A stretch of 64,000 bases of DNA from Rathayibacter sp. Leaf185 (GCF_001423885.1 NZ_LMPP01000003.1:347027-411026); one strand, 5' to 3'; positions 20,035 through 28,661 are shown, counted from the first letter of the stretch. Numbers and translations: made by a program. The notes: generated by a model not told the origin, from the letters alone.

Positions 20035-21765
20035 CGCGCCGGTGCCGGAGGCGGTCAGCACGACGCCGACGGCCGTGACGATCAGCGCGAGCGAGTGCGC
20101 TCCCGCGTCGGGCGTGCCGAGGCTCTTCTCGGCGTGCGGCCGGGCGCGCCCCATCTTCGGCAGCAGCTGCGCGGTGGCGGCGGCGGCCTCGGTGCAGGCG
20201 AGGGCGGCGTCACCCCAGGCCTCGGCGAGCGGTGCGCCGGCGCCGATCCGTGCACCGAGCACGTCGGCGAAGGGCACGAGCGAGTCGACCATGGTCTTGT
20301 CCCCCGGAGTCGCGCCGAAGGCGAGGATCGCGGTCCGCGCCCTCTCGACTCCCGCGAGCACCGACTCCGCGGCGGGGTGATCGGCATCGCCGAGGGCAGC
20401 GCCGACGGCGTCGAGCGCGGCCCCCCAGAGGGCTCCTGAGGTGCCTCCCGCGCGGTCGGACCAGGCGTCGCCCGCGTGGGCGAGCACGGTCCCCGAGCCG
20501 GCGCCGGCCTCGAGCGCGGCACGGGCCGCCGCGACGGCCGCGTGCACCCCGCGCTGCATCCCGATCCCGTGATCGCCGTCTCCGGCGACCGCGTCGATCC
20601 GGCCGAGTTCGTCGGCGTTCTCGTCGATGACGCGCTCGGTCGCCTCGAGGGCGGCGAGCACGGTGGTGGCGGCGGCGCGGGAGTCGTCGGACGCCTCGGC
20701 GATCGCGACCGGCCCGGCGGTCTCCTCCGCAGCGTCCTCGATCAGTGCCGCGGGGAGCACGGCGCCCTTGCGGTAGGCGGGGGTCTCGGCCGGGGCCGCC
20801 CAGAGCCGCTCGAGCTCGTCGTCGACCCAGAAGAAGGTGAGCGAGACGCCCGCCATGTCGAAGCTCGTGACCAGCTCTCCGACCTCTGGCTCGAGCACCT
20901 CAATGCCGTGGCTGCGCAGGCGCCGCTCGACGCCCGAGTAGACGACGAAGAGCTCCTCGTACTTCACCGAGCCGAGCCCGTTGAGGATCACGACGAGGCG
21001 GGCGCCGTCGAGTTCCTCGACCCCGTCGGGCCGCTCGGCGAGGAGCGACTCGACCAGCAGCTCGGCGAGGCCGTCGGCCGTCGGCACGTCGTCCTCGCGG
21101 ATGCCGGGCTCGCCGTGGATGCCCATGCCGACCGCCATGCGGCCCTCGGGCACCTCGAACAGCGGCTCGGAGGCTCCGGGCAGTGAGCAGCCGGAGAACG
21201 CGACGCCGAACGACCGGGTGCGCTCGTTGGCGAGGGCGGCGATCCGCTCGACCTCGTCGAGTGACGCTCCCTCCTCCGCTGCGGCTCCCGCGACCTTGAA
21301 GACCGTGAGGTCGCCCGCGATGCCCCGGCGCTTGTGCTTCTCGTGCGGCGCCGCGCTCGAGATGTCGTCGGTCACCGTCACGGTGCGCACGTCGATCCCC
21401 TCGTCGCGCAGGCGCCGCTCGGCCGCGTCGAAGTTGAGCACGTCGCCGGCGTAGTTGCCGTAGCTGAGCAGCACGCCGCCGCCGAGCTCGGCCGCCTTCG
21501 CGACCGAGTGGACCTGCTGCGCGGACGGCGAGGCGAAGAGGTTCCCCATCGCCGCCCCGTGCGCGAGGCCCTGCCCGACCAGCCCGCCGAACGCCGGGTA
21601 GTGGCCGGAGCCGCCGCCCACGACCAGGGCGACCGAGCCGGGTGCGCTCGCGGTGGAGCGCACCACGCCTCCCTGCACCCGCCGTACGAAGCGGCGGTTC
21701 GCGGCGACGAAGCCGTCGATCATCTCGTCGGCGAAGTCGGACGGGTCGTTGTAGAGCCGGGTCAT
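20032..21765 (-). CDS. lerK: Fused DhaK-DhaL kinase, likely L-erythrulose kinase
   Basis: The 577-residue ATP-dependent dihydroxyacetone-kinase-family enzyme has an N-terminal DhaK domain (about residues 1-330) with GGGSGHYPAFGG and the substrate-linking His in GMGIHGEPG. A C-terminal DhaL domain (about 365-570) carries the Mg/ATP motif VAGDGDHGIGMQRG. In threitol and apiose pathways this architecture belongs to LerK, which phosphorylates L-erythrulose. The adjacent TIM- and RpiB-type isomerases support that over dihydroxyacetone itself. ATG 21765 has a weak SD. It lies 45 nt downstream of the MFS gene. Confidence 0.8.
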   Translation of the reverse strand: MTRLYNDPSDFADEMIDGFVAANRRFVRRVQGGVVRSTASAPGSVALVVGGGSGHYPAFGGLVGQGLAHGAAMGNLFASPSAQQVHSVAKAAELGGGVLLSYGNYAGDVLNFDAAERRLRDEGIDVRTVTVTDDISSAAPHEKHKRRGIAGDLTVFKVAGAAAEEGASLDEVERIAALANERTRSFGVAFSGCSLPGASEPLFEVPEGRMAVGMGIHGEPGIREDDVPTADGLAELLVESLLAERPDGVEELDGARLVVILNGLGSVKYEELFVVYSGVERRLRSHGIEVLEPEVGELVTSFDMAGVSLTFFWVDDELERLWAAPAETPAYRKGAVLPAALIEDAAEETAGPVAIAEASDDSRAAATTVLAALEATERVIDENADELGRIDAVAGDGDHGIGMQRGVHAAVAAARAALEAGAGSGTVLAHAGDAWSDRAGGTSGALWGAALDAVGAALGDADHPAAESVLAGVERARTAILAFGATPGDKTMVDSLVPFADVLGARIGAGAPLAEAWGDAALACTEAAAATAQLLPKMGRARPHAEKSLGTPDAGAHSLALIVTAVGVVLTASGTGA

Positions 21766-21810
21766 GCGTTCGGTCCTGTTCGGTGTCGTGTCGGCGGTGG
21801 AGGCGGACGG

Positions 21811-23184
21811 TCAGTGCGCGATGACGTCGACGCTCGGCGCGTCCAGCGGCGCGTCCTTGTACTTGCGGGCCAGCAGCGACATCAGCAGGGCCGAGAGCAG
21901 CAGGAAGAACCCGACGATGAACATCGGCACCTCGTAGCCGCCGGTCGCGTCCTTCAGGGCACCCGTGATGTACGGGGCCGAGAAGCCGGCGAGGTTGCCC
22001 ACCGTGTTGATGAGCGCGATGCCCGCGGCCGCCGCGGCTCCGGTGAGGAAGCGGGTCGGGAAGGTCCAGAAGTTGGGCAGCGCCGAGAAGATCGCCATCG
22101 CGGTGACGGTGATGACCGCGATCGTCGCCGCTGGCGAGCCGGCGAACAGGGCGAGCGGGATGCTGAGGCCGCCGGCGATCGCCGGGATGACGATGTGCCA
22201 GGTGCGGACCCCGCGGCGGGAGGCGTCGCGCGACCAGAGGAACAGCGCGATGGCGGCGGGCACGTACGGGATCGCCGTGATCAGGCCCTTCTCGAAGATG
22301 CCGAAGGTCGTGCCGTACTGCTCCTGGAAGCCCTCGATGATGGTGGGGAGGAAGAAGGCGAGCGCGTAGAGGCCGTAGATGAAGCCGAAGTAGACGAAGC
22401 TCAGCATCCAGACGCGGCCGCTCTTGAAGGCGGACGACATCCTGGGGTGCGTCGTGACGCCCTTGGTCTTGACGTCCTCCTCGCGCTGCAGCGCGGTGGT
22501 GAGCCAGACCTGCTCCTCGCGGGTCAGCCACTTGGCGTCGGAGGGCTTGTCCTTGAGGTAGAACCAGGCGATGAGGCCGACGATGATCGCGGGGACCGAG
22601 ACGCCGAGGAACATGAAGCGCCAGCCCTCGAGGCCGAAGATGCCGTCCTGCTCGATCAGCAGACCCGCGAGCGGGGCGCCGATGACCGTGGTGAGCGGCT
22701 GCGCCAGGTAGAAGAGCGCGAGGATCTTGGAGCGGTGCTTCGCCGGGACCCAGAGGCTGAGGAAGAGGATGGCGCCCGGGAAGAAGCCGGCCTCCGCGAC
22801 TCCCAGCAGGAAGCGCAGCACGACGAGCTGCTCGAAGTTCTGCACCCAGGTGAACAGGAGCGCGACGATGCCCCAGCTGACCATGATCCGGGCGAGCCAG
22901 CGGCGGGCGCCGAAGCGGTGCAGCGCGAGATTGCTCGGCACCTCCAGCAGGATGTACCCGATGAAGAAGACGCCCGAGGCGAAGCCGAACTGGGCCGCCG
23001 AGAGCGCGAGGTCCGCCTCCATGCCGTTCGGCGCGGCGAAGCCGATTGCCGTGCGGTCGAGGTAGTTGATGAAGAACATCAGGGCGACGAACGGTACGAG
23101 GCGCACCGAGATCTTCCTGATCGTGCTCTTCTCGACGGCGGCGTCGGCGGTCTGCCGGCTGCCGGTCTGAGGGGGAAGGTCCAC
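21811..23184 (-). CDS. ACS-family MFS transporter, likely for an acid sugar
   Basis: The 457-residue, 12-TM protein belongs to the anion:cation symporter family, with the hallmark FFINYLDRTAIGFAAPNGM in TM1 and a conserved RFLLGVAEAGFFPGAILFLS. Relatives carry hexuronates, tartrate or aldonates, which fits D-apionate or a related acid. GTG 23184 is preferred because AGGAG lies 6 nt upstream. The open frame extends to a TTG at 23259, but that would place the operator inside the coding region. It is the first gene of the block leading into lerK. Confidence 0.85.
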   Translation of the reverse strand: MDLPPQTGSRQTADAAVEKSTIRKISVRLVPFVALMFFINYLDRTAIGFAAPNGMEADLALSAAQFGFASGVFFIGYILLEVPSNLALHRFGARRWLARIMVSWGIVALLFTWVQNFEQLVVLRFLLGVAEAGFFPGAILFLSLWVPAKHRSKILALFYLAQPLTTVIGAPLAGLLIEQDGIFGLEGWRFMFLGVSVPAIIVGLIAWFYLKDKPSDAKWLTREEQVWLTTALQREEDVKTKGVTTHPRMSSAFKSGRVWMLSFVYFGFIYGLYALAFFLPTIIEGFQEQYGTTFGIFEKGLITAIPYVPAAIALFLWSRDASRRGVRTWHIVIPAIAGGLSIPLALFAGSPAATIAVITVTAMAIFSALPNFWTFPTRFLTGAAAAAGIALINTVGNLAGFSAPYITGALKDATGGYEVPMFIVGFFLLLSALLMSLLARKYKDAPLDAPSVDVIAH

Positions 23185-23239
23185 GTCGATCTCCTGATCC
23201 GTGTCAACGACTGTGTTGGGGTCTCGGTCTGCATCGCAA

Positions 23240-23259
23240 TTGGCTGACCGGTTGACCAA
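23240..23259. promoter_or_regulatory. GntR operator candidate 1 (MFS promoter)
   Basis: TTGGCTGACCGGTTGACCAA pairs at 14 of 20 positions around ACCGGT and contains the 10-mer ACCGGTTGAC (23247-23256) shared with two other sites. It lies 56-75 nt upstream of the MFS start codon. Confidence 0.7.
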
Positions 23260-23288
23260 TTAGATGATGCTCCTTCCCCCGATCTCCT

Positions 23289-23298
23289 GTCAACCGGT
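23289..23298. promoter_or_regulatory. GntR operator candidate 2 (gntR promoter side)
   Basis: GTCAACCGGT is the exact reverse complement of the shared 10-mer. It is centred about 33 bp from site 1 and about 50 bp upstream of the GntR -10 box, suggesting autoregulation. Confidence 0.65.
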
Positions 23299-23340
23299 TC
23301 GCATCTCGCGTGGCTGCCGGAGGGTGGGGTCGGCGGTTGC

Positions 23341-23346
23341 TAGCGT
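23341..23346 (+). promoter_or_regulatory. -10 box of leaderless GntR gene
   Basis: TAGCGT with 6 nt to ATG 23353. The same box and spacing occur before the TPR and LysR genes. Confidence 0.6.
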
Positions 23347-23352
23347 CGGGGC

Positions 23353-24087
23353 ATGCCGGCGTACCCCGAAGACGATCCGTCCCTCGTGCGCCTCGAGCTG
23401 CAGACCCTGCCCCGCGGGACGGCGGTCGCCGAGGTCGCGAAGCAGCTCACCTCCCTCCTCACCCGAGGTGACCTCGTGCCCGGCTCGCGGCTGCCCCCCG
23501 AGCGCCAGCTCGCCGAGAGCCTCGGAGTCGGCCGCTCGGCCGTGCGCGAGGCGCTCGCCGCGCTCGAGATCCTCGGCATCGTCTCGGTGCGCCCGGGCTC
23601 GGGGACCTACCTCCGCGACAGCACCTCCGAGCTGCTGCCGACGACGCTCAGCTGGGGGCTCATGCTGTCGGCGGGGCGTACCGCCGAGCTCATCGAGGTG
23701 CGGAGCGGCCTCGAGATCCAGGCCGCCATGCTCGCCGCGATCCGGATCGACGCCGAGGGCCTCGAGAAGCTGCGCGCTCACCTCGCCGCGATGGAGTCGC
23801 ACCTCGACGACATGAGCGTGTTCGTCGACGCCGATGTGCGCTTCCACCTGCAGATCGCGCTCAGCTCGGGGAACGTGGTGCTGCGCGATCTGCTGCAGAC
23901 GATCCGCTCGCTGCTGAGGCTCTGGGTCGAGCGCGCGCTGAGCAGCCCCGAGCAGGCTCTGGATGCGTTCACCGAGCACCGCGCCGTGCTCGAGGCCCTG
24001 GAGGCGGGCGACCCCGCCGCCGCGGCCCGCGCGATGGAGTCGCACATGAGCACCGCCTCCCGGCGCCTCGCCGATACCGGGAGCTGA
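23353..24087 (+). CDS. FadR-subfamily GntR regulator of the apiose/erythrulose genes
   Basis: The 244-residue protein has a winged HTH (about residues 20-88; PGSRLPPERQLAESLGVGRSAVREALAALEILGIVSVRPGSGTYL) and a C-terminal all-helical FCD domain. Likely metal ligands lie in DVRFHLQIA and EHRAVLEALEAGD. FCD regulators usually bind organic or sugar acids and are derepressed by them. It is divergent from the transporter-lerK-derI-lerI-oiaC-apnO block, with two operator candidates between, and a third site at the SDR-apnL promoter. The probable effector is a pathway acid such as apionate (inference). Confidence 0.88.
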   Translation: MPAYPEDDPSLVRLELQTLPRGTAVAEVAKQLTSLLTRGDLVPGSRLPPERQLAESLGVGRSAVREALAALEILGIVSVRPGSGTYLRDSTSELLPTTLSWGLMLSAGRTAELIEVRSGLEIQAAMLAAIRIDAEGLEKLRAHLAAMESHLDDMSVFVDADVRFHLQIALSSGNVVLRDLLQTIRSLLRLWVERALSSPEQALDAFTEHRAVLEALEAGDPAAAARAMESHMSTASRRLADTGS

Positions 24088-24109
24088 CGCGCGGTGGCAG
24101 GATCGGGTG

Positions 24110-24778
24110 ATGAGCCCGATCCTGCGCCGCACCGCCGCGATCGCCGCCGTGGCGACCGTGCTTCTCCTCACCGGATGCGCGGGTCGCTCCGATGTCGCCT
24201 CGTCGCAGACACCGCTGCCGACTCCGACGGTGACGGCGACAGCGACGCCGGCTCCCCCGCCCTCGTCGACTCCCGCACCCTCCCCCACCGCCACGGAGGC
24301 GCCGCCCACCGCGGCCCCGGAGCCGAGCGTCCCGCCCGAGCCGAGCGTCGCACCCTCGACCGTGCGCTGCACGGGGGCCGACCTCGCGCTCGAGTACCGG
24401 CCCGACCCCGACGCGTCCGGCGCCGGCAGCAGCGCCTTCGACCTCGTCTTCACCAACACCACCGCCGTCACCTGCACGCTCGCGGGCATCCCCGGTGTCT
24501 ACGCGACGGATGCCGACGGGGTCCGGCTCGGAGCGGTCGCCGCCGCCACCGGCCCGAACCCCGGCGGACTGCTCTCGCTGATCCCCTCCGGGCAGGCCGA
24601 CGTGCGCGTGACCTGGCACTCGCCCGGCGCCTACGGCTGCCCCGTCGCGACCTCGGCCTCCCTCGTCGCCGAGGTCGTGGATGCGGTGAACGCCGCCGTC
24701 CGCGCGCCGGCCTCGATCGAGGTGTGCACCGACGACACGGTGTTCATGGAGGCGTCGACCTACACGCTGCTCGGCTGA
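24110..24778 (+). CDS. DUF4232-type lipoprotein
   Basis: The 222-residue exported lipoprotein has a signal peptide with lipobox LTGC. A Pro/Thr/Ser-rich linker follows (about residues 28-85), then a DUF4232 domain (about 87-220) with two Cys pairs, CTGADLALEY and TCTLAGIPGV, and a late YGCPV. Function is unknown; such domains occur on the actinobacterial cell surface. ATG 24110 fits AGGA at 7-nt spacing better than the GTG one codon earlier. Its 3' end overlaps the convergent apnL gene by 19 bp. It is probably not part of the sugar pathway. Confidence 0.82.
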   Translation: MSPILRRTAAIAAVATVLLLTGCAGRSDVASSQTPLPTPTVTATATPAPPPSSTPAPSPTATEAPPTAAPEPSVPPEPSVAPSTVRCTGADLALEYRPDPDASGAGSSAFDLVFTNTTAVTCTLAGIPGVYATDADGVRLGAVAAATGPNPGGLLSLIPSGQADVRVTWHSPGAYGCPVATSASLVAEVVDAVNAAVRAPASIEVCTDDTVFMEASTYTLLG

Positions 24779-26571
24779 GCCGCGAGCTCGATCCTGACGG
24801 CGTCCCCCGGAGCGAGCCGGATCGCGCCCTCCTCGGAACCGCCGCCGCCCGCGCGACGCCACTCGACGACTCCGTCGATCGCGACCTCGACCGCCTCGCC
24901 ACCGAGGTTGCCCAGGAGGACGACGGTGCCCGCCGCGAGCGCCGCGAGGCCCGGAGCGTGCACCTCGCGGCGTAGCGCGCCGCTCAGCTCGGCGGCCCAC
25001 TCGAGTACTCGGCCGGCCGGTGCGAGCCCGTCGCGCCCGGCGACGCCGCGCGGTCCCCACTGCTCGAAGTAGGCGAGGGAGTCGACACCCTCCTGCGCGA
25101 GCGCGTCGAGGCTGCCGACCACCCAGGCCGCGAGCGACGGCGACGACTGCCGCTCATCGGTCGCGCCCGGCACGTTCTGCGGGCCGTAGCCGGAGCGCTC
25201 GATGTCCTCGTCGCCCGGGTCGAACGGCGAGGTCGAGACCGCGTTCATCCGCGCGCCGAGGGTGACGGGGCCGACGTGGAGGCGGCGTCCAGCGGCGATC
25301 CGGCGCGCCTCCTGCACCACGGCGCGCTGCTGCGCGAGGGACTCGACGAGCTGGTGTCCCGAGCGGTCGTGCATGAAGGGCGTGATGCTGAAGGCGAGGG
25401 GCGCATCGAGCGGGGCCAGCGCCTCCGCACCCCGGTTGAGCTCGGTGAAGTGCGAGCGGACGCCGCCGATCGCCTGGGCGTCGCGCTCCCGAGCGGCCCG
25501 GCGTGCCCGCTCGAGCAGCTCCGACTCGCTCCGGTGCCCCTCCGCGGCGAAGACGCCGACGCGCGCGAGCGGAGTGTCGCCGAGCGCGTCGAGGACTGCG
25601 TCGACATCGTCCGCGGCGGCGGCCACGATCCGCAGGTCGACCGCTCCCGGAGCGTCGTGCACGGCCCGCTCGAGCGCCGCGCGCCATCCGGCCCAGCGCG
25701 GGTCGACCTCGACGAGCAGTCCGAGGAGGCTCCGGTGCCGTGAGCGATCCGACGACGGAGCACTCGACGCGGCCGTGCGGATCTCGGGGAGCGGATGCGC
25801 CGCACCTCCGATGCTCACGGCGACCACCGCGGCGCTCTCGGGGGCGGGCTCGCGCTGCTCGGCCGGCCGCGGCGCCGCACCGCAGGTCACGCGGATGCTC
25901 TGGTGGACGGTGTCACCCGCGGTGATCCGCACCGGGAAGGGCAGGTCGAGCGGGGTGGAGTAGGTCTTGAACGAGCCGTCGGTCCAGTTGCGCTGGTCCT
26001 CCATCTCGAACACGTCGCCCTCGAACGAGAGCTCGACCGGCACGTCCGAGACGGTGAACGACAGCCCCGCGAGGTCGCGGGCCGGCTGGTGCGGTGCGAT
26101 GCGCTCGGGGAACGAGAGCGACTCCACGGACCCGTCGGGGTGGCGCGCCTCGAACGGCGTACCGGCCACTGACGGAGCGTGCAGCACGACGAGGCCGAGC
26201 CGGTTGCGGAGGAACGAGGAGGCCGCGACCGCCTCGAGAGCGACGCTCAGCACCGAGTCCTCGACTCCGACCCGCAGCGTCCAGTGCACCCTCGCCGCGC
26301 CGTCGGAGGACTCGCCCTCGATGAGCAGCCCGCCCGCCGCCGCGACGGCGGTCGTGCGCGTGGTCGGCAGCGTGCCCCAGTCGCGGTCACGGACCACGAA
26401 CCGGATGCCGCGCAGGATCAGCGCCGTGCCGTAGCGGAGGTCGTCGAGGCGGCCGTCGGAGAGGCGCAGCGACCAGCGCCCTGCACGGATCAGCTGCTCG
26501 TCCCGCTCGACGGGGAGCAGGAGATCGACGGGGACGGAGGGCTCCGCCGTCAGGATCCGGATCGCGGCCAT
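24760..26571 (-). CDS. apnL: Large protein matching D-apionate lactonase layout
   Basis: The 603-residue cytoplasmic protein has no signal peptide. It has three parts: an N-terminal beta-rich region (about 1-245, with DLRYGTALILRGIRFVVRDRDWGT and SFEGDVFEMEDQRNWTDGSFKTYSTPL), a middle TIM-barrel-like region (about 285-520, with YFEQWGPRGV near its end) and a small C-terminal beta domain. This size and order match the ApnL lactonase family (three Apionate_lact domains), which hydrolyses D-apionolactone to D-apionate. It starts 2 nt after the SDR gene stop, so both are co-transcribed from a promoter carrying the shared operator. Assignment is from memory of the family and context; no active site was identified. 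Confidence 0.68.
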   Translation of the reverse strand: MAAIRILTAEPSVPVDLLLPVERDEQLIRAGRWSLRLSDGRLDDLRYGTALILRGIRFVVRDRDWGTLPTTRTTAVAAAGGLLIEGESSDGAARVHWTLRVGVEDSVLSVALEAVAASSFLRNRLGLVVLHAPSVAGTPFEARHPDGSVESLSFPERIAPHQPARDLAGLSFTVSDVPVELSFEGDVFEMEDQRNWTDGSFKTYSTPLDLPFPVRITAGDTVHQSIRVTCGAAPRPAEQREPAPESAAVVAVSIGGAAHPLPEIRTAASSAPSSDRSRHRSLLGLLVEVDPRWAGWRAALERAVHDAPGAVDLRIVAAAADDVDAVLDALGDTPLARVGVFAAEGHRSESELLERARRAARERDAQAIGGVRSHFTELNRGAEALAPLDAPLAFSITPFMHDRSGHQLVESLAQQRAVVQEARRIAAGRRLHVGPVTLGARMNAVSTSPFDPGDEDIERSGYGPQNVPGATDERQSSPSLAAWVVGSLDALAQEGVDSLAYFEQWGPRGVAGRDGLAPAGRVLEWAAELSGALRREVHAPGLAALAAGTVVLLGNLGGEAVEVAIDGVVEWRRAGGGGSEEGAIRLAPGDAVRIELAAQPSSV

Positions 26572-26573
26572 CC

Positions 26574-27326
26574 TCAGAGCGTGGTCATGCCGCCGTCGAC
26601 GCGGAAGAGGGCTCCGGTCGCGTAGCTGGACTCGTCGCTGGCGAGGTAGACCATGATCCCCTCGACGTCCTCGGCCGAGCCGGGGCGGCCGAGCGGGATG
26701 CGCGAGGTGATGGCGGCGCGGGCGTCGGCGTCTCCCGAGATCGCGGTCACGAGCGGAGTCTCGGTGTACCCGGGCACGACGGTGTTGACCCGGATGCCCT
26801 CGCTCGCGTAGGCGGCGGCGACCGTGCGGGCCAGACCGTGGATGCCCGCCTTCGAGCTGCTGTAGGCGGTGAAGTCCTGGCCTTCGCCGTTGAGCCCGGT
26901 CGGGCTGCCGGTGAGGACGATCGAGCCGCCGCGGCCGCGCAGGGCGCGCACGGCGTGCTTGACGGTGAGGAAGGTGCCGGTGAGGTTGATGTCGATCGTG
27001 CGCCGCCACACGTCGAGGTCGAGGTCCGCGATCTTCGCATCCTGGCCGAACAGCTGGACTCCCGCGTTGGCGACGACGACGTCGGGCGAGCGCCCCTCGT
27101 CGGCGAGCCGCGCGAACGCGGCCTCGACGCTCGCCTCGTCGGCGATGTCGAGCGCGACGGCGACGGCGTCGGGGAACGCGGAGGCGGCGCTCTCGGCCGC
27201 GGCGAGATCGCGATCGGTGAAGGCGACGCGGGCGCCCTCCCGCGCGAAGCGCTCGGCGACGGCGCGACCGATGCCGGAGCCGGCTCCGGTGACGAGGGCG
27301 TTCTTGCCAGTGAGGCGACCGGTCAT
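26574..27326 (-). CDS. SDR-family sugar dehydrogenase (candidate D-apiose dehydrogenase)
   Basis: The 250-residue classical short-chain dehydrogenase has the cofactor motif VTGAGSGIGRAV (about residues 11-22), NAG at about 88, the catalytic Ser in LTGSPTG and the Tyr/Lys pair YSSSK. ATG 27326 has AAGGAG 8 nt upstream. It is the first gene of the pair with apnL. A dehydrogenase producing the lactone is the one step otherwise missing from the pathway, so oxidation of D-apiose at C1 is the best guess. Known apiose dehydrogenases are of the Gfo/Idh type, so this would be a non-homologous replacement. Threitol or erythritol oxidation is an alternative. Confidence 0.82.
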   Translation of the reverse strand: MTGRLTGKNALVTGAGSGIGRAVAERFAREGARVAFTDRDLAAAESAASAFPDAVAVALDIADEASVEAAFARLADEGRSPDVVVANAGVQLFGQDAKIADLDLDVWRRTIDINLTGTFLTVKHAVRALRGRGGSIVLTGSPTGLNGEGQDFTAYSSSKAGIHGLARTVAAAYASEGIRVNTVVPGYTETPLVTAISGDADARAAITSRIPLGRPGSAEDVEGIMVYLASDESSYATGALFRVDGGMTTL

Positions 27327-27356
27327 GCGTTCTCTCCTTCGAGTCGATCTGCTCCG

Positions 27357-27380
27357 ATCATAGGAGGCCAACCGGTTGAC
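27357..27380 (-). promoter_or_regulatory. SDR-apnL promoter with GntR operator candidate 3
   Basis: The minus-strand -10 TATGAT (27362-27357) lies just downstream of CAACCGGTTG (27369-27378), a perfect 10-bp palindrome within the shared ACCGGTTGAC (27371-27380). A repressor there would sit in the -10/-35 spacer. Confidence 0.7.
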
Positions 27381-27483
27381 CGCAGCCCTGCGTACTGCTC
27401 GATTCCCGCGCGTGCGAGCCCTTGACCGACTGCGTCGCCGGAGCCACGCTCGGTTCACACGTCCCGCTACCCCGGAGGTCACC

Positions 27484-28038
27484 ATGAAGGTCGGCTCGCT
27501 CATTCTCCGTCTCGCCGTCGGCGGACTCTTCCTCGGCCACGGCCTGCAGAAGCTCCGCGGCTCGTTCGGCGGTCCCGGTCTCGACGGCACCCAGCAGATG
27601 ATGGAGAGCCTCGAGATGCACCCGCCGCGGCGGAACGCGCTCGCGGCCGCGGTCACCGAGACGGCCGGAGGTGCCGCCCTCGTCCTCGGAGCCGCTACGC
27701 CCCTCGCCGCGGCCGGCCTGATCGCGACCATGGTCACCGCCGTGCGCAAGGTGCACTGGAGCAACGGCCTGTGGAACGCGGGGGGCGGCTGGGAGTTCAA
27801 CGGCCTGCTGGTCGCCGCGTCGGCCGCGATCGTCGCCGACGGACCGGGAGCGCTCTCGTTCGACGCGCTGCTCGGCAAGAAGAAGTGGGGCGCAGGCTGG
27901 GCGCTGTTCGCCCTCGTCGCCGGAGCCGCCGCCTCCACGGCCGCGATCGAGGTCGGCCGCCGTGCCGCGCCGCTGACCTCGCCCGACTCCCCCACCTCGC
28001 CCGACTCCCCCACTTCGGCTGCCGACGGCACGGCCTGA
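27484..28038 (+). CDS. DoxX-family membrane protein
   Basis: The 184-residue protein has about four TM helices and the DoxX N-terminal pattern LRLAVGGLFLGHGLQKL. The C-terminal tail repeats SPDSPT. DoxX proteins are small membrane proteins associated with redox or oxidative stress systems; the role of this one is unknown. ATG 27484 follows GGAGG at 6-nt spacing. It stands alone, divergent from the SDR gene. Confidence 0.85.
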   Translation: MKVGSLILRLAVGGLFLGHGLQKLRGSFGGPGLDGTQQMMESLEMHPPRRNALAAAVTETAGGAALVLGAATPLAAAGLIATMVTAVRKVHWSNGLWNAGGGWEFNGLLVAASAAIVADGPGALSFDALLGKKKWGAGWALFALVAGAAASTAAIEVGRRAAPLTSPDSPTSPDSPTSAADGTA

Positions 28039-28085
28039 CCGCGCGGGCCCGCTGAGCAGCGCGCCCTCCCGGGCCTGCCGACCCT

Positions 28086-28140
28086 CTGCTGGTCGAGGAG
28101 CCCCCGCAGGGGGCGTATCGAGACCCGCCTGCTCCAGCAG
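28086..28140. repeat. CTGCTGG...CCAGCAG palindromic intergenic repeat, copy 1
   Basis: Outer arms CTGCTGG/CCAGCAG enclose GGTCGAGGAGC, an inner GCCCCC-GCA-GGGGGC hairpin and GTATCGAGACCC. A related element is at 56777-56829. This type of hairpin (GGTCGAG...CGAGACC) is common between genes in Microbacteriaceae. Confidence 0.65.
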
Positions 28141-28163
28141 ACCGGGTGCACGAGTACCCCCGC

Positions 28164-28169
28164 TAGCGT
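28164..28169 (+). promoter_or_regulatory. -10 box of leaderless TPR gene
   Basis: TAGCGT with 6 nt to ATG 28176. Confidence 0.55.
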
Positions 28170-28175
28170 CGCAGC

Positions 28176-28661
28176 ATGACCTCCGACCCCACCGCCGCCT
28201 GGCAGCGCTCCGTCGACGACCTCTGGACCCTCGCCGACCCCGAGGACGTCCTCACCCGCATGCGAGTCCTCGCCGAGGAGTTCCCCGGCTCCGACGGCTC
28301 TGCCCACTTCGAGCTCGGCGGCGCTCTCGACAGCGCCGGGCACGAGGCCGAGGCGGCACTCGAGTACGAGCGCGCACTCGCGGCCGGCCTCGACGGCGAG
28401 CGCCTCGCGCGCCTGATCATCCAGTACGCCTCCACCCTGCGCACTCTCGGACGCGCCGAGGAGTCGGTCGCCCTCCTCACCGCCGCATCTCCCCATCCCG
28501 CCATCGGCGCGGCTCGCGAGGTCTTCCTCGCACTCGCACTGCACAGCGCGGGCCGATCGGACGAGGCGCTGCGCGTCGCCCTCGAAGCGCTCGTGCCGAC
28601 CCTCCCTCGCTATCAGCGCTCCGTCGCCGCGTACGCCGCCGACCTCACCCGGATGCCGTAG
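28176..28661 (+). CDS. Tetratricopeptide repeat protein
   Basis: The 161-residue soluble protein is made of helix-turn-helix repeats of the TPR_5 type: HFELGGALDSAGHEAEAALEYERAL, then IQYASTLRTLGRAEESVALL and LALALHSAGRSDEALRVALEAL. It is the usual length for this actinobacterial family. It probably mediates protein-protein contacts; no partner is evident. Transcription appears leaderless. The 54 nt after its stop hold nothing recognisable. Confidence 0.85.
   Translation: MTSDPTAAWQRSVDDLWTLADPEDVLTRMRVLAEEFPGSDGSAHFELGGALDSAGHEAEAALEYERALAAGLDGERLARLIIQYASTLRTLGRAEESVALLTAASPHPAIGAAREVFLALALHSAGRSDEALRVALEALVPTLPRYQRSVAAYAADLTRMP

Noticed and set aside
23185..23259. TTG 23259 as start of the MFS transporter
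   Set aside because: It would put the GntR operator in the coding region; GTG 23184 has a good AGGAG and the family N-terminus follows.
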